Positions 26,355-34,369 of a DNA stretch of 64,000 nucleotides are shown piece by piece (positions within the stretch are counted from its first letter, which is position 1; every line of letters starts with the position of its first letter). The notes beneath the pieces are model-generated. The model saw only the letters and a list, made by a program, of their open reading frames with translations, was not told where the DNA came from and did not search any database. The position numbers and the translations under genes are program-made. The stretch is taken from positions 1-64,000 of the forward strand of contig JAAWOG010000009.1 of the NCBI GenBank assembly GCA_022799355.1, written 5' to 3'. Source of the DNA: Lachnospiraceae bacterium (lineage in GTDB: Bacteria > Bacillota > Clostridia > Lachnospirales > Lachnospiraceae).

Positions 26355-27167
26355 TTAAGCTTCTCCTCTGAAATTTCTTACAACTGCCATAAACTCTTTT
26401 ACACGATTCATATCTACCTGGTTTTCAAACTTTCCTTCATATTTAAAGGTTGTTGCCACTACCGCTCCATCCGCGATGCCAAGAAGGCCTTCTATCGTTT
26501 CTTTTCTGCATCCTGTATTGGCAAGCACTACTGTGTCCGGCACTTCCTCTTTTACTTCTCTCAACATCGTCATATCGGTGGGAGAACCTGCCGTCAGTCC
26601 CGAAACACACAAAGCATCAGGCCTGCAGTTAAAGACGGTCGATTTTGCGATCTGCTTCAAATCACGATCCGCCAGGTATCTTGCCGCTTCCGGCACAATA
26701 TTAAACAAAAGCCTGACATTTTCGGCTCCTATCTCATGTTGATGCCGCACCACATCTCCGCAGTTTGTATTCCAAAGTCCAAAATCACTGGCATACACTC
26801 CCGTAAAGATTTCACGGATAAATTTTGCATCTACGGCGACCGCCAAATCCAGAGACGCTTTCGGATCCCACAATACATTTACACCATAAGGTACGGAAAT
26901 GTATGGTTTTAATTCTCCGATAATCCTTGCCATGGAAGCTACGGTTTCCCTTCTGACTTCCGTCAGGTAAGGCAGGCTGTATTCATTACTAAACATAATG
27001 GCATCTACCCCACCCTCCTGAAGCGCCTCCAGATCCTCCTTCGCTTTTTCAACTATCCATTTCATTCCTTTTTCCTTATTATACCCCGGATCTCCTGGCA
27101 TTGCCTGTAAATGCAGCATGGAAATAATTGCCTTTTCTCTGCCCACAACTTCTTTTAACCAGCTCAT
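26355..27167 (-). CDS. sgcQ: BtpA/SgcQ family TIM-barrel protein
   Basis: Protein of 270 residues of the BtpA family (LKEVVGREKAIISMLHLQAMPGDP at the start, then GVDAIMFSNEYSLPY, GVNVLWDPKA, FIREIFTGVYASDFG). E. coli SgcQ belongs to a poorly understood sugar operon; the reaction is not established. First gene of the eight-gene operon, directly behind the DeoR-controlled promoter. ATG at 27167 is favoured over the upstream one because AAAGGAG is four bases before it. Confidence 0.83.
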   Translation of the reverse strand: MSWLKEVVGREKAIISMLHLQAMPGDPGYNKEKGMKWIVEKAKEDLEALQEGGVDAIMFSNEYSLPYLTEVRRETVASMARIIGELKPYISVPYGVNVLWDPKASLDLAVAVDAKFIREIFTGVYASDFGLWNTNCGDVVRHQHEIGAENVRLLFNIVPEAARYLADRDLKQIAKSTVFNCRPDALCVSGLTAGSPTDMTMLREVKEEVPDTVVLANTGCRKETIEGLLGIADGAVVATTFKYEGKFENQVDMNRVKEFMAVVRNFRGEA

Positions 27168-27216
27168 GTCTCTCCTTTCTTCCACTCAGCCTTTTCTTTT
27201 TCTTTCATGAAATAAT

Positions 27217-27268
27217 ATTATCACCATTTGCAATATTTTGCAATAGTTATTTGATATATTTTGCAATA
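27217..27268 (-). promoter_or_regulatory. Promoter and DeoR-type operator of the sgcQ operon
   Basis: TTTGCAATA occurs at 27227-27235, 27237-27245 (ten-base period) and 27260-27268. On the minus strand a -10-like GATAAT (27217-27222) lies right next to them, so the repeats cover the spacer and -35 region. This suits repression by the adjacent DeoR protein. Confidence 0.55.
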
Positions 27269-27290
27269 ATTATCATCTAAACTAAAACTA

Positions 27291-27320
27291 TATTTCAAAT
27301 TATTGCTTATTATTTCAAAT
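27291..27320. promoter_or_regulatory. Second direct-repeat pair upstream of the sgcQ promoter
   Basis: TATTTCAAAT at 27291-27300 recurs exactly at 27311-27320, a 20-base period or two helical turns. It lies upstream of the -35 region and may be an auxiliary operator. Confidence 0.4.
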
Positions 27321-27361
27321 TGTTTAATTACATATGTTTTGCAGTTTATCTCCGGATACAC

Positions 27362-27392
27362 AAAAAAGCTGCGCCTATCATCAGCACAGCTT
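27362..27392 (-). terminator. Terminator after the DeoR gene
   Basis: On the minus strand a stem of about nine pairs with one G-T pair (arms AAGCTGTGC and GCGCAGCTT) is followed by TTTTGTG, 29 bp past the DeoR stop. It isolates the regulator from the sgcQ operon. Confidence 0.75.
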
Positions 27393-27420
27393 CTTTGCTT
27401 TTTATATTTTATGGTTAAAT

Positions 27421-28203
27421 TCATACCAGGATCAAACGGGAGACCTTCTTTTCCAATATCTCCTTTACGTCATCGCTGACGCCCGTGTCCGTAATGATCG
27501 TATCGAACTCTTCTATATCGCATACTTTCGTGAGCGCTTTACGGTTAAATTTTGTATGGTCACTCAAAAGAACCCTGCTTTCTCCACAGGCTATAATACT
27601 TCTTTTGATACCGATCTCCACAAAATTACTGTTGAAAACTCCGTCTTTTGGATTAATGGCATCCGCTCCAAGGAAAGCGATATCCACACTTAATTTTCGG
27701 GTTGTTTCCTCCGCAATAGGTCCCACTAATACACTGTAACCATCTCTTCTGGTTCCCCCCGTTACCACTAAATTAGAAGTTGCATCCAGCTTTATTCTAT
27801 ATGCAATATCCAGATTATGTGTAACAACCGTAAGATTCTGAAATGCCTGAAGTTGTTTTGCAAGCAACAGAGTAGTTGTTCCTGAATCCAGAAAAATACT
27901 GTAACCATCCCTGACCATCTTTGCCGCTTCCGTCGCAATTTTAGTCTTCTCCGGAATCATCACCTTCATTTTCTCACCATGTACTTTTTCAAGGCTTGTG
28001 CCTCTCTCCCGCTCCAGTACCGCTCCGCCGTGCGTTCTCTCCAAAAGTCCTGTTGCAGCCATGTCGTCCAGATCCCGTCTGGCTGTCGCCTCCGATACCC
28101 CACATAATACGGCCGCCTCTTTGATTGTAATACTGCGTTTTGCCGCCAGATAATCCATGATATTCTGCTGTCGCTTGGCTGGTATCGTGGTCATCTGATC
28201 CAT
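27421..28203 (-). CDS. DeoR/GlpR family transcriptional regulator
   Basis: Repressor of 260 residues. N-terminal DeoR helix-turn-helix (RQQNIMDYLAAKRSITIKEAA, then GVSEATARRDLDDM) with the RTHGGAV wing, and a C-terminal DeoRC sugar-phosphate sensor domain (FLDSGTTT, VVTHNLDIA, LVVTGGTRR, FLGADAI). ATG at 28203 has an AAGGAGG site seven bases upstream. It lies upstream of, and on the same strand as, the sgcQ operon, and probably represses it until a phosphosugar intermediate accumulates. Confidence 0.9.
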   Translation of the reverse strand: MDQMTTIPAKRQQNIMDYLAAKRSITIKEAAVLCGVSEATARRDLDDMAATGLLERTHGGAVLERERGTSLEKVHGEKMKVMIPEKTKIATEAAKMVRDGYSIFLDSGTTTLLLAKQLQAFQNLTVVTHNLDIAYRIKLDATSNLVVTGGTRRDGYSVLVGPIAEETTRKLSVDIAFLGADAINPKDGVFNSNFVEIGIKRSIIACGESRVLLSDHTKFNRKALTKVCDIEEFDTIITDTGVSDDVKEILEKKVSRLILV

Positions 28204-28250
28204 GATAACGCCTCCTTTTGTTCCCACAATAATCTTTTTTATTTTTTATT

Positions 28251-29036
28251 TCAGTTTTTTCCATATGGTACCAGCATACCGTGCAGCACATATCTGGCAT
28301 CTTCAAAATCATACTCACAGGTAGATAACACGACAAATCTGCCGTTCGGATCTGTTTCCACATCCGCCCTGAAATCCGAATTCGCACATGCCGCCCGTAT
28401 ATACTCATCAAACTCCGAACAGGGACTTTGATAAACTGTATAGGCAGCAGATGACGCTTCTGTCATATAACCGCTGAACAGTCTTATTTGATAATTTTGC
28501 TCCGGTGTCAGAAGCCACATTACCGGGTGTTCTTCATAATATGCCTGATCTGCCCAGTTCCTGAGTACGGCAAACATAGAACCATTTTTCATATGATGTC
28601 CGTAAATGATGGTATTGGAGTCTGCAAAACCCGGTGCATTCAGCGCCTCCACAAAAATGGAACCAGCGCGATTAGCCGCTCTGTCATAAGTATGGCTCAG
28701 ATAAAAATCGTTATCCGTTCCCTGCAGCACAGGATAATTAAGCTTTGTTCCTTCACAATAAATCCAACCTGCAATCTCCTCATTTATATTCCGCAGCGCC
28801 GCAAAATCTATCGTAACCGGTATGGACTCTCTTATCTCTTTTACCCCTGCTTTAAAATCCGCGCCGGATTCCTGCACTGTTGTAAACTCTGCCGCGGATT
28901 TTTCGTATAACTCATCTATTTTATGATAGTCCATACCTATATACAAAATAAACGCCGAAGAAAAAAAGAATATCATACATAACACGGCAGTCAGAATACC
29001 CGGCATTTTTTTCCGGGAACTGTCATATCTTTTCAT
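28251..29036 (-). CDS. srtB: Class B sortase
   Basis: Membrane-bound transpeptidase of 261 residues. One N-terminal membrane helix (about 13-33) and a sortase B domain with catalytic His in IYGHHM, Cys in VLSTCEYDF and Arg in ARYVLHG, all present. Sortase B enzymes link a specific surface protein to peptidoglycan or build pili. No protein with a sorting signal is encoded nearby, so its substrate is elsewhere. It lies six bases after the Rpn gene and 47 bases before the DeoR gene. Confidence 0.92.
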   Translation of the reverse strand: MKRYDSSRKKMPGILTAVLCMIFFFSSAFILYIGMDYHKIDELYEKSAAEFTTVQESGADFKAGVKEIRESIPVTIDFAALRNINEEIAGWIYCEGTKLNYPVLQGTDNDFYLSHTYDRAANRAGSIFVEALNAPGFADSNTIIYGHHMKNGSMFAVLRNWADQAYYEEHPVMWLLTPEQNYQIRLFSGYMTEASSAAYTVYQSPCSEFDEYIRAACANSDFRADVETDPNGRFVVLSTCEYDFEDARYVLHGMLVPYGKN

Positions 29037-29042
29037 ATATAT

Positions 29043-30089
29043 TTATTCTTTCTCATTCTCCAGAAGTTCTTTCGCTTTTTCGTATTCCTCAACCGTAACC
29101 CCCAGTCCCCGGCATGCCTCCGACAAGTCAATATGAAAATTCCGCATAGCCGAATTAATATTTTTTACCAGCATATCGGATTTTCCTTTCATCAGACCTT
29201 CTGCCAAGCCTTTTGCTAAACCTTTTGCTAAACCTTTTGCTAAACCTTTCGCTGTTCCTTCGGCAAGTCCCTTTGCAAGGCCTTTCGCTGTTCCTTCGGC
29301 AAGTCCCTTTGCAAGGCCTTTCGCCGTCCCTTCCTCAAATCCTCTCTCCGCCGCCGACTCCTTAGCTATCTCCAATGCAAGCTCCGCATCATACTCCAGC
29401 AAACTCATATGCTTTACCTCCGCTTTTTCCTTCTGCAGAAATTCCCTGAGCACATCCTGCTCTATGCACTCATCCACAGCTCTGTCCACCGCATGATTTA
29501 TGGACATTTCCTTTGCATAATTTCTGACCTTATCTACATACTGCATATATTCCCCAAGCGTTTTACACTGCTCCTTCAAGTCTTCATTGAATCCTTTGTT
29601 AATATTCAATACCTGTACCCGCAACTCAAGTTCCGGAGTCTCTTCCCTGACGAGAAATGCATCTGACAGCTTTAATTCCCGGCACTCGGCACACGTTTTC
29701 GTTCCGTTATAAAATACCATAAAATGCGGCGTTGCTATCTTTGTCAGTTTCTCCTCATATAATTTCCTCCGCCCCACCAGCTTACTGTACTCCGATGAAA
29801 TATAGAGCAGAAACCTCAGCGGCATATTATAGTTGATTGTGGACTGATGCTCAAATAAATACAATCCGAAATCAACAACAAACGCCAGATCATTTTTCAT
29901 CCCCATATAAGTAGAGCTTTCCAATGTGACGATCTCCAGCTCCTCAGGATTCGTATAATGTTTTCCGCTTACGGCATTATATAATCCCAGAAGCCTTTTC
30001 TTGTCTTTGAAAAGCATCCGAAATACCGTATCCTTATAATGGGTATTCGCGTTTACTCCCTTGTCTTTTGTGTTCTTTTTCTTACTCAC
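29043..30089 (-). CDS. Rpn family recombination-promoting nuclease (PD-(D/E)XK)
   Basis: Protein of 348 residues. Residues about 15-200 form the Rpn/YhgA nuclease domain (KDTVFRMLFKDKKRLLGLYNAVSG; DFGLYLFEHQST, carrying the Asp and Glu-x-Gln of the PD-(D/E)XK site). Near the C-terminus is a long run of GLAKGLAEGTAK repeats (roughly 248-300) followed by a conserved helical tail. A GTG start at 30089 is supported by GGAGG five bases upstream. Rpn proteins are DNases that promote recA-independent recombination; in Clostridia they occur as scattered multi-copy genes. Confidence 0.88.
   Translation of the reverse strand: MSKKKNTKDKGVNANTHYKDTVFRMLFKDKKRLLGLYNAVSGKHYTNPEELEIVTLESSTYMGMKNDLAFVVDFGLYLFEHQSTINYNMPLRFLLYISSEYSKLVGRRKLYEEKLTKIATPHFMVFYNGTKTCAECRELKLSDAFLVREETPELELRVQVLNINKGFNEDLKEQCKTLGEYMQYVDKVRNYAKEMSINHAVDRAVDECIEQDVLREFLQKEKAEVKHMSLLEYDAELALEIAKESAAERGFEEGTAKGLAKGLAEGTAKGLAKGLAEGTAKGLAKGLAKGLAKGLAEGLMKGKSDMLVKNINSAMRNFHIDLSEACRGLGVTVEEYEKAKELLENEKE
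29209..29316. repeat. In-frame tandem repeats inside the Rpn gene
   Basis: Three exact 12-bp units (CCTTTTGCTAAA at 29209, 29221 and 29233) are followed by two exact 36-bp units (29245-29280 and 29281-29316). All units are multiples of three, so copy-number change alters the length of the Gly-Leu-Ala-Lys linker without breaking the frame. Confidence 0.95.
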
Positions 30090-30277
30090 GTTTCCTCCTT
30101 CCGGGATTTCGGAAGGAAAAACATGCCAAAAACCATTTATCCGTTTCCTTCAAAATCCCATGCAATTTTTAATAGTTGAAATAAAAAGCACAGGTCTCAT
30201 TTGAAGTCAGACAGGAATGATTTCCTTAGATCATGGCACAGCCATAAGAAATTCAAAGAATATATGCTTTTGAAAAT

Positions 30278-30306
30278 AGTCTAACAGAATTTTCCAAATT
30301 TTGCAA
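30278..30306 (-). promoter_or_regulatory. Promoter of the Rpn gene
   Basis: Minus-strand TTGCAA (30301-30306), 17-base spacer, TAGACT (30278-30283). The predicted transcript has a leader of about 180 bases, which is long. Confidence 0.55.
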
Positions 30307-30328
30307 GTATCTATATACTTATTATATT

Positions 30329-30392
30329 AAAAGAGATGATTCTACAAAAATTCGAGGATAAAGCCTGAGTTTTCGCGGGATCATCTCTTTTT
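30329..30392. terminator. Bidirectional terminator downstream of pgi
   Basis: AAAAGAGATGAT (30329-30340) pairs with ATCATCTCTTTT (30380-30391), extended by wobble pairs, with a loop of about 35 bases. Runs of T follow on both strands. It ends pgi transcription about 80 bp past the stop codon. Confidence 0.8.
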
Positions 30393-30469
30393 CATATACG
30401 GGGAAACAGGCTCGGAATCGTCCCCTTTTATATTACATATACAAATCTTTCTAAAGGACCGCCCGTATT

Positions 30470-31816
30470 CTACAGCCTTTTCAGCAGCGCTTCTCTCTGC
30501 TCCTCAAATCCCGGTTTCCCAAGCAGCGCAAACATATTTTTCTTATAGCTCTCCACGCCGGGCTGATTAAACGGATTGACTCCCAACATATAGCCCGATA
30601 CACCGCAGGCAAACTCAAAGAAATAGAAGAGCTGTCCCAGATAAAACTCATTTACTTCCGGAATCTTTACCATAAGGTTCGGTACCTGCCCGTCCGTGTG
30701 GGCAAGAATCGTGCCGTTCATCGCAGATTTATTCACAAAATCCACGGTCTGTCCTGCCAGATAGTTCAGCCCGTCAAGGTCCACCGGTTCCTCACCGATG
30801 ATCAGAGTCTCCCTGCTCTTCTCCACATCGATAACCGTCTCAAACATAATCCTGGCACCGTCCTGGATGAACTGTCCCATGGAATGCAGGTCTGTCGTCA
30901 GATCCACGCTGGCAGGGAAAATACCCCTCTGATCCTTCCCTTCAGACTCGCCGTAAAGCTGTTTCCACCACTCGGAAATATAGTGGACTGCCGGCTCATA
31001 ATTTGCGAGGATCTCAACTTCTTTGCCTTTTCTCAACAGGATATTGCGGATTGCCGCATACTGCAGGGCATCGTTTTCTTCAAAAGCATTATGCAGCGCC
31101 GCTTCTCTGCCGCTTGCCGCACCTTCCATCAGTTTATCAATATCCGCACCGGAAACCGCGATCGGGAGCAATCCCACTGCCGTCAGCACAGAGAAACGTC
31201 CCCCCACATCATCAGGCACCACGAAGGTCTCATAGCCCTCTTCCGTTGACAGTTTTTTCAGGGCTCCCCTTGCCTTATCGGTAGTAGCATAGATCCTCTT
31301 TGCCGCTTCCTCCTTGCCATATTTCTTTTCGCACATCTCCTTAAAGATACGGAACGCGATAGCAGGCTCTGTGGTTGTACCGGACTTGGAGATGATATTG
31401 ATGGAGAAATCCCGGTCCCCAATCACATCCATTAAATCTTTCAGGTAAGTGGAACTGATGGAATTACCGCAGAAATAAATTTCCGGCGTCTTTCTGACAG
31501 ACTTATCTACAATATTATAGAAGCTGTGACGCAAAAACTCGATAGCCGCCCTCGCCCCGAGGTAGGAACCACCGATACCGATTACCAGAAGTACTTCCGA
31601 ATCACTTTGGATCTTCTCTGCCGCCTTTTTAATCCTGGAAAACTCTTCTTTATCATAGTTTACAGGAAGGTCGATCCAGCCCAGAAAATCATTTCCCGCT
31701 CCGGTTCTGCTGGCCAGAACTTCTTTTGCATCCAATACGGGCTTTTTTATATTTTCTACTTCATGCTCCGCAATAAAGGGTGCCGCCTTAGAATAGTCAA
31801 ACGTTACTTTACTCAT
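30470..31816 (-). CDS. pgi: Glucose-6-phosphate isomerase
   Basis: Glycolytic enzyme interconverting glucose-6-P and fructose-6-P. The 448-residue length is typical of the Bacillota form. Signature segments are visible: [28 protein letters not shown], and near the end [13 protein letters not shown] at 31816 has AAAGGAG seven bases upstream; the frame is open 12 codons further. A clear promoter lies at 31890-31918, so it is transcribed on its own. Confidence 0.97.
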   Translation of the reverse strand: MSKVTFDYSKAAPFIAEHEVENIKKPVLDAKEVLASRTGAGNDFLGWIDLPVNYDKEEFSRIKKAAEKIQSDSEVLLVIGIGGSYLGARAAIEFLRHSFYNIVDKSVRKTPEIYFCGNSISSTYLKDLMDVIGDRDFSINIISKSGTTTEPAIAFRIFKEMCEKKYGKEEAAKRIYATTDKARGALKKLSTEEGYETFVVPDDVGGRFSVLTAVGLLPIAVSGADIDKLMEGAASGREAALHNAFEENDALQYAAIRNILLRKGKEVEILANYEPAVHYISEWWKQLYGESEGKDQRGIFPASVDLTTDLHSMGQFIQDGARIMFETVIDVEKSRETLIIGEEPVDLDGLNYLAGQTVDFVNKSAMNGTILAHTDGQVPNLMVKIPEVNEFYLGQLFYFFEFACGVSGYMLGVNPFNQPGVESYKKNMFALLGKPGFEEQREALLKRL

Positions 31817-31889
31817 TTTTTTACTCCTTTGCTCATTTTTTACCGGTTTCATTTTAAAAAGTCAGACAGACGCCGGTTTTCCTGGTAAT

Positions 31890-31918
31890 AGTTTAACAAA
31901 GAACCTGTTTTCTTTCAA
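31890..31918 (-). promoter_or_regulatory. Promoter of pgi
   Basis: Minus-strand TTGAAA (31913-31918), 17-base spacer, TAAACT (31890-31895), 74 bp before the pgi start; the -35 overlaps the stop codon of the upstream membrane-protein gene. Confidence 0.7.
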
Positions 31919-32664
31919 TAGAATTTCCATAATTCCATCAAAAGTCCTTCCAGTTCTTCCACTTCTTCCGGCGCAAGCTTCTTTTCCATTTCCTTCTTTT
32001 TATGGGCAGCAAAATCCGCTATCTCCGCAGACTTTTGTTCGGCTTCTTTCACTTCTTCCTCCGGTCCATCATTTCCTTCTCGCACATCTCTTTTACCCGC
32101 CTCTGCTTTCGCTTCCAGTTCATCCAGTCTCTCCTGCTCCTTTTTTGACTGGGGAATGCGCACACTGATATTGTTTTCCAGATAATCAATCAGGTTCGTT
32201 TTCAAAACCTCCTTCTTCCCTTTGATATCCACCGCCGCAGAAATCGCAAAGTAAGCATAGAGCATCACAAAGGAGAGTATGTAAAATGCAAGAATTTCTC
32301 CTACCGTCTTTTCCCTTATGATTGCCCTGCAGGCGCCCGCCCCCGCCAGAAAAACACTGAGCAGAAGAAGCTGGCCGCCAAGATGATGCAGACTTTCTAC
32401 AGGAAGCGCCCCCAGTCTGATTCCATGTATGAACTTGTCCACAAAAACAGGGATATTCGCCACTTTTTCATGCAGCTCATAACGGTTTGTAAATTTTAAT
32501 TTACAGGCTTTCAGCATTTTATTTTCCGTGGATGACATATTATATGTCTCTTTTATCATATTTTGGTAAAGAAAACCTATTATGACCTGGCATAACAGGC
32601 TGAAAATAAACAATACTAATATTGCACCGACAAGTATTTTATGTTCTGTAAAAAAACTTTCCAT
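31915..32664 (-). CDS. Conserved membrane protein of unknown function
   Basis: Protein of 249 residues that I do not recognise. Membrane helices are visible at about 10-32, 93-112 and 123-145. The region between the first two is likely extracytoplasmic or peripheral, and the C-terminal third (from about 170) is highly charged, rich in E and K, and predicted coiled coil. It is divergent from the TSCPD-murG pair and upstream of pgi. Similar size and topology occur in other Lachnospiraceae, which suggests a lineage-specific envelope protein, but nothing here shows its role. Confidence 0.7.
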   Translation of the reverse strand: MESFFTEHKILVGAILVLFIFSLLCQVIIGFLYQNMIKETYNMSSTENKMLKACKLKFTNRYELHEKVANIPVFVDKFIHGIRLGALPVESLHHLGGQLLLLSVFLAGAGACRAIIREKTVGEILAFYILSFVMLYAYFAISAAVDIKGKKEVLKTNLIDYLENNISVRIPQSKKEQERLDELEAKAEAGKRDVREGNDGPEEEVKEAEQKSAEIADFAAHKKKEMEKKLAPEEVEELEGLLMELWKFY

Positions 32665-32783
32665 TTTACGGACTCCCTTCTCTTGTTTTGGTAATTTTCA
32701 GTATAATCCCAAAAAAGCATTTCCCTCAACAAGAGAATCTCGTCAGAATTTTACGAAATGTGACAGCTTTTTCCTTCTTTCTC

Positions 32784-32812
32784 TGGAAAGTAACTTTTTT
32801 TTCTGTTATAAT
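32784..32812 (+). promoter_or_regulatory. Promoter of the TSCPD-murG pair
   Basis: TGGAAA (32784-32789), 17-base spacer, TATAAT (32807-32812). About 110 bp before the TSCPD gene start. Confidence 0.65.
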
Positions 32813-32923
32813 TCTTTTTTAATAAAGGAGTTTGTCGATGAAAAATCGATCAGATCCGCCGAAGGGTTCCTTTTCGGGAGAACAAAAGGCGGATGGCCTA
32901 AAGTACAGAAGGGAGAGAGGAAT

Positions 32924-33169
32924 ATGCATTACACACCATCAGGAGTTTGTTCCAGAGGGATCGATTTTGAGCTGGAAAACGGTATTGTAAAAGATGTCCG
33001 CTTTACCGGCGGCTGCAGCGGAAATACACAGGGGGTAGCGGCCCTCATCCAGGGAATGCCTGCGGAAGAAGCCATCAGGAGACTCAAAGGATTAAAATGC
33101 GGCTACAGGCCCACTTCCTGCCCGGATCAGTTGGCAAAAGCATTAGAAGCAGCACTTGTCAGTCAGTAA
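32924..33169 (+). CDS. TSCPD domain protein
   Basis: Small protein of 81 residues that is almost entirely a TSCPD domain (SGVCSRGIDFELENG, TGGCSGNTQGVAALIQG, GYRPTSCPDQLAKAL). The domain is found as a C-terminal part of some ribonucleotide reductases and as stand-alone proteins; conserved Cys residues (C9, C32 and C63 by count) suggest metal or thiol chemistry, but the function is not established. The chosen ATG has GAGAGG just upstream; the longer open frame starting at 32582 runs through the promoter and is not real. Seventeen bases precede murG. Confidence 0.85.
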   Translation: MHYTPSGVCSRGIDFELENGIVKDVRFTGGCSGNTQGVAALIQGMPAEEAIRRLKGLKCGYRPTSCPDQLAKALEAALVSQ

Positions 33170-33186
33170 ATGCGGAGGTCCTTTTC

Positions 33187-34257
33187 ATGTCAAAGAAAAT
33201 TGTTTTAACAGGTGGCGGAACCGCCGGCCATGTTACGCCAAATATTGCGCTGATCCCGCATCTGAGGGAAGCTGGCTATGAAATTGTTTATATCGGCTCC
33301 TACGACGGAATCGAAAAAAGACTGATCTCCGATTTTCCTGAAATTCCGTATCATGGCATCGCAACCGGAAAATTCAGAAGATACCTGGATCTCAAAAATC
33401 TTACCGATCCTTTCCGCGTGATAAAAGGATATGCGGAGGCAAAAAAAATCCTGCAGAAAGAAAAACCGGATGTACTGTTCTCCAAGGGTGGTTTTGTCAG
33501 CGTTCCCGTTGTCAGGGCGGCAGCCTCTCTGCACATACCCTGTATCATCCACGAATCTGATATGACGCCGGGACTTGCCAATAAACTCTGCATTCCTGTC
33601 GCCAGAAAGGTCTGCTGCAACTTTCCGGAAACATTAAAGATGCTGCCGGAGGAAAAAGCGGTGCTGACCGGTTCTCCGATCCGCGAGGAATTATCCGGCG
33701 GCAACCGCATCGCCGCATTGGACCTCTGCAAATTTACGGTTTCCAAACCTGTTGTGATGATTATCGGAGGTTCCCTTGGCGCTGCCAGCGTCAATAAAAT
33801 TGTGCGGGAAGCTTTAGATAAGTTGCTGGAAGATTTTCAGGTGGTTCATATCTGTGGTAAAGACAAGGTGGATAATCTGCTGCTTCATGTCAGCGGCTAT
33901 AAGCAGTTTGAATATCTGAAAGCCGAATTAAAGGATATGTTTGCAATGGCGGATGTCATCATATCCCGCGCCGGCGCAAACGCAATCTGTGAGCTTCTGG
34001 CACTGAAAAAACCGAATCTGCTGGTTCCCCTGCCTGCCGGTTCCAGCCGGGGCGATCAGCTCTTAAATGCCGCCTCTTTCGAATCCCAGGGATACAGTAT
34101 GGTAATCCAGGAAGATGAACTGACGCCTGAACTGTTGGTGGAGAAGGTACAGGAACTTTATTGTACGCGGCAGATTTATATTGATGCGATGAACAGTTCG
34201 ATGCAGATGAGTTCTATCAGCAGTATTATGAAACTGATTCAGGGAGAAACTTTGTAA
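33187..34257 (+). CDS. murG: UDP-N-acetylglucosamine transferase MurG
   Basis: Glycosyltransferase that adds GlcNAc to lipid I to form lipid II on the inner face of the membrane. Protein of 356 residues with the N-terminal GGGTAGHVTPN motif, the second-domain IIGGSLGAASVN motif and SRAGANAICELLAL. ATG at 33187 follows a GGAGGT site. It lies outside the usual division/cell-wall cluster, beside the TSCPD gene, and ends before a strong terminator. Confidence 0.95.
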   Translation: MSKKIVLTGGGTAGHVTPNIALIPHLREAGYEIVYIGSYDGIEKRLISDFPEIPYHGIATGKFRRYLDLKNLTDPFRVIKGYAEAKKILQKEKPDVLFSKGGFVSVPVVRAAASLHIPCIIHESDMTPGLANKLCIPVARKVCCNFPETLKMLPEEKAVLTGSPIREELSGGNRIAALDLCKFTVSKPVVMIIGGSLGAASVNKIVREALDKLLEDFQVVHICGKDKVDNLLLHVSGYKQFEYLKAELKDMFAMADVIISRAGANAICELLALKKPNLLVPLPAGSSRGDQLLNAASFESQGYSMVIQEDELTPELLVEKVQELYCTRQIYIDAMNSSMQMSSISSIMKLIQGETL

Positions 34258-34297
34258 AACGTAGCATATATCCTGTTCAGGCACGTTTTCGCCTGTG

Positions 34298-34340
34298 AAA
34301 AAACGGTATCTCCGTACATTTTGCCGGGATACCGTTTTTA
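34298..34340. terminator. Bidirectional terminator between murG and the anti-sigma gene
   Basis: Stem AAAAACGGTATC (34299-34310) with GATACCGTTTTT (34328-34339), T-rich on both sides, between the convergent genes murG and the anti-sigma protein. Confidence 0.88.
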
Positions 34341-34369
34341 TTTGCGGATAAAATCAATATGTAACTATT

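Larger units (their letters stand above)
30090..30469. other. Intergenic region between pgi and the Rpn gene
   Basis: This 380-bp AT-rich region contains the Rpn promoter (30278-30306), a strong bidirectional terminator (30329-30392) and about 190 bp of untranslated leader. I see no gene or RNA fold I can name. Confidence 0.6.

Noticed and set aside
29209-29316. Tandem repeats considered as a CRISPR array
   Set aside because: Units are directly adjacent, without spacers, and are in-frame codons of the Rpn gene.
30400-30425. GGGGA...TCCCC hairpin considered as a REP-like element
   Set aside because: Only five pairs with a 16-base loop and no second copy noticed in the window.
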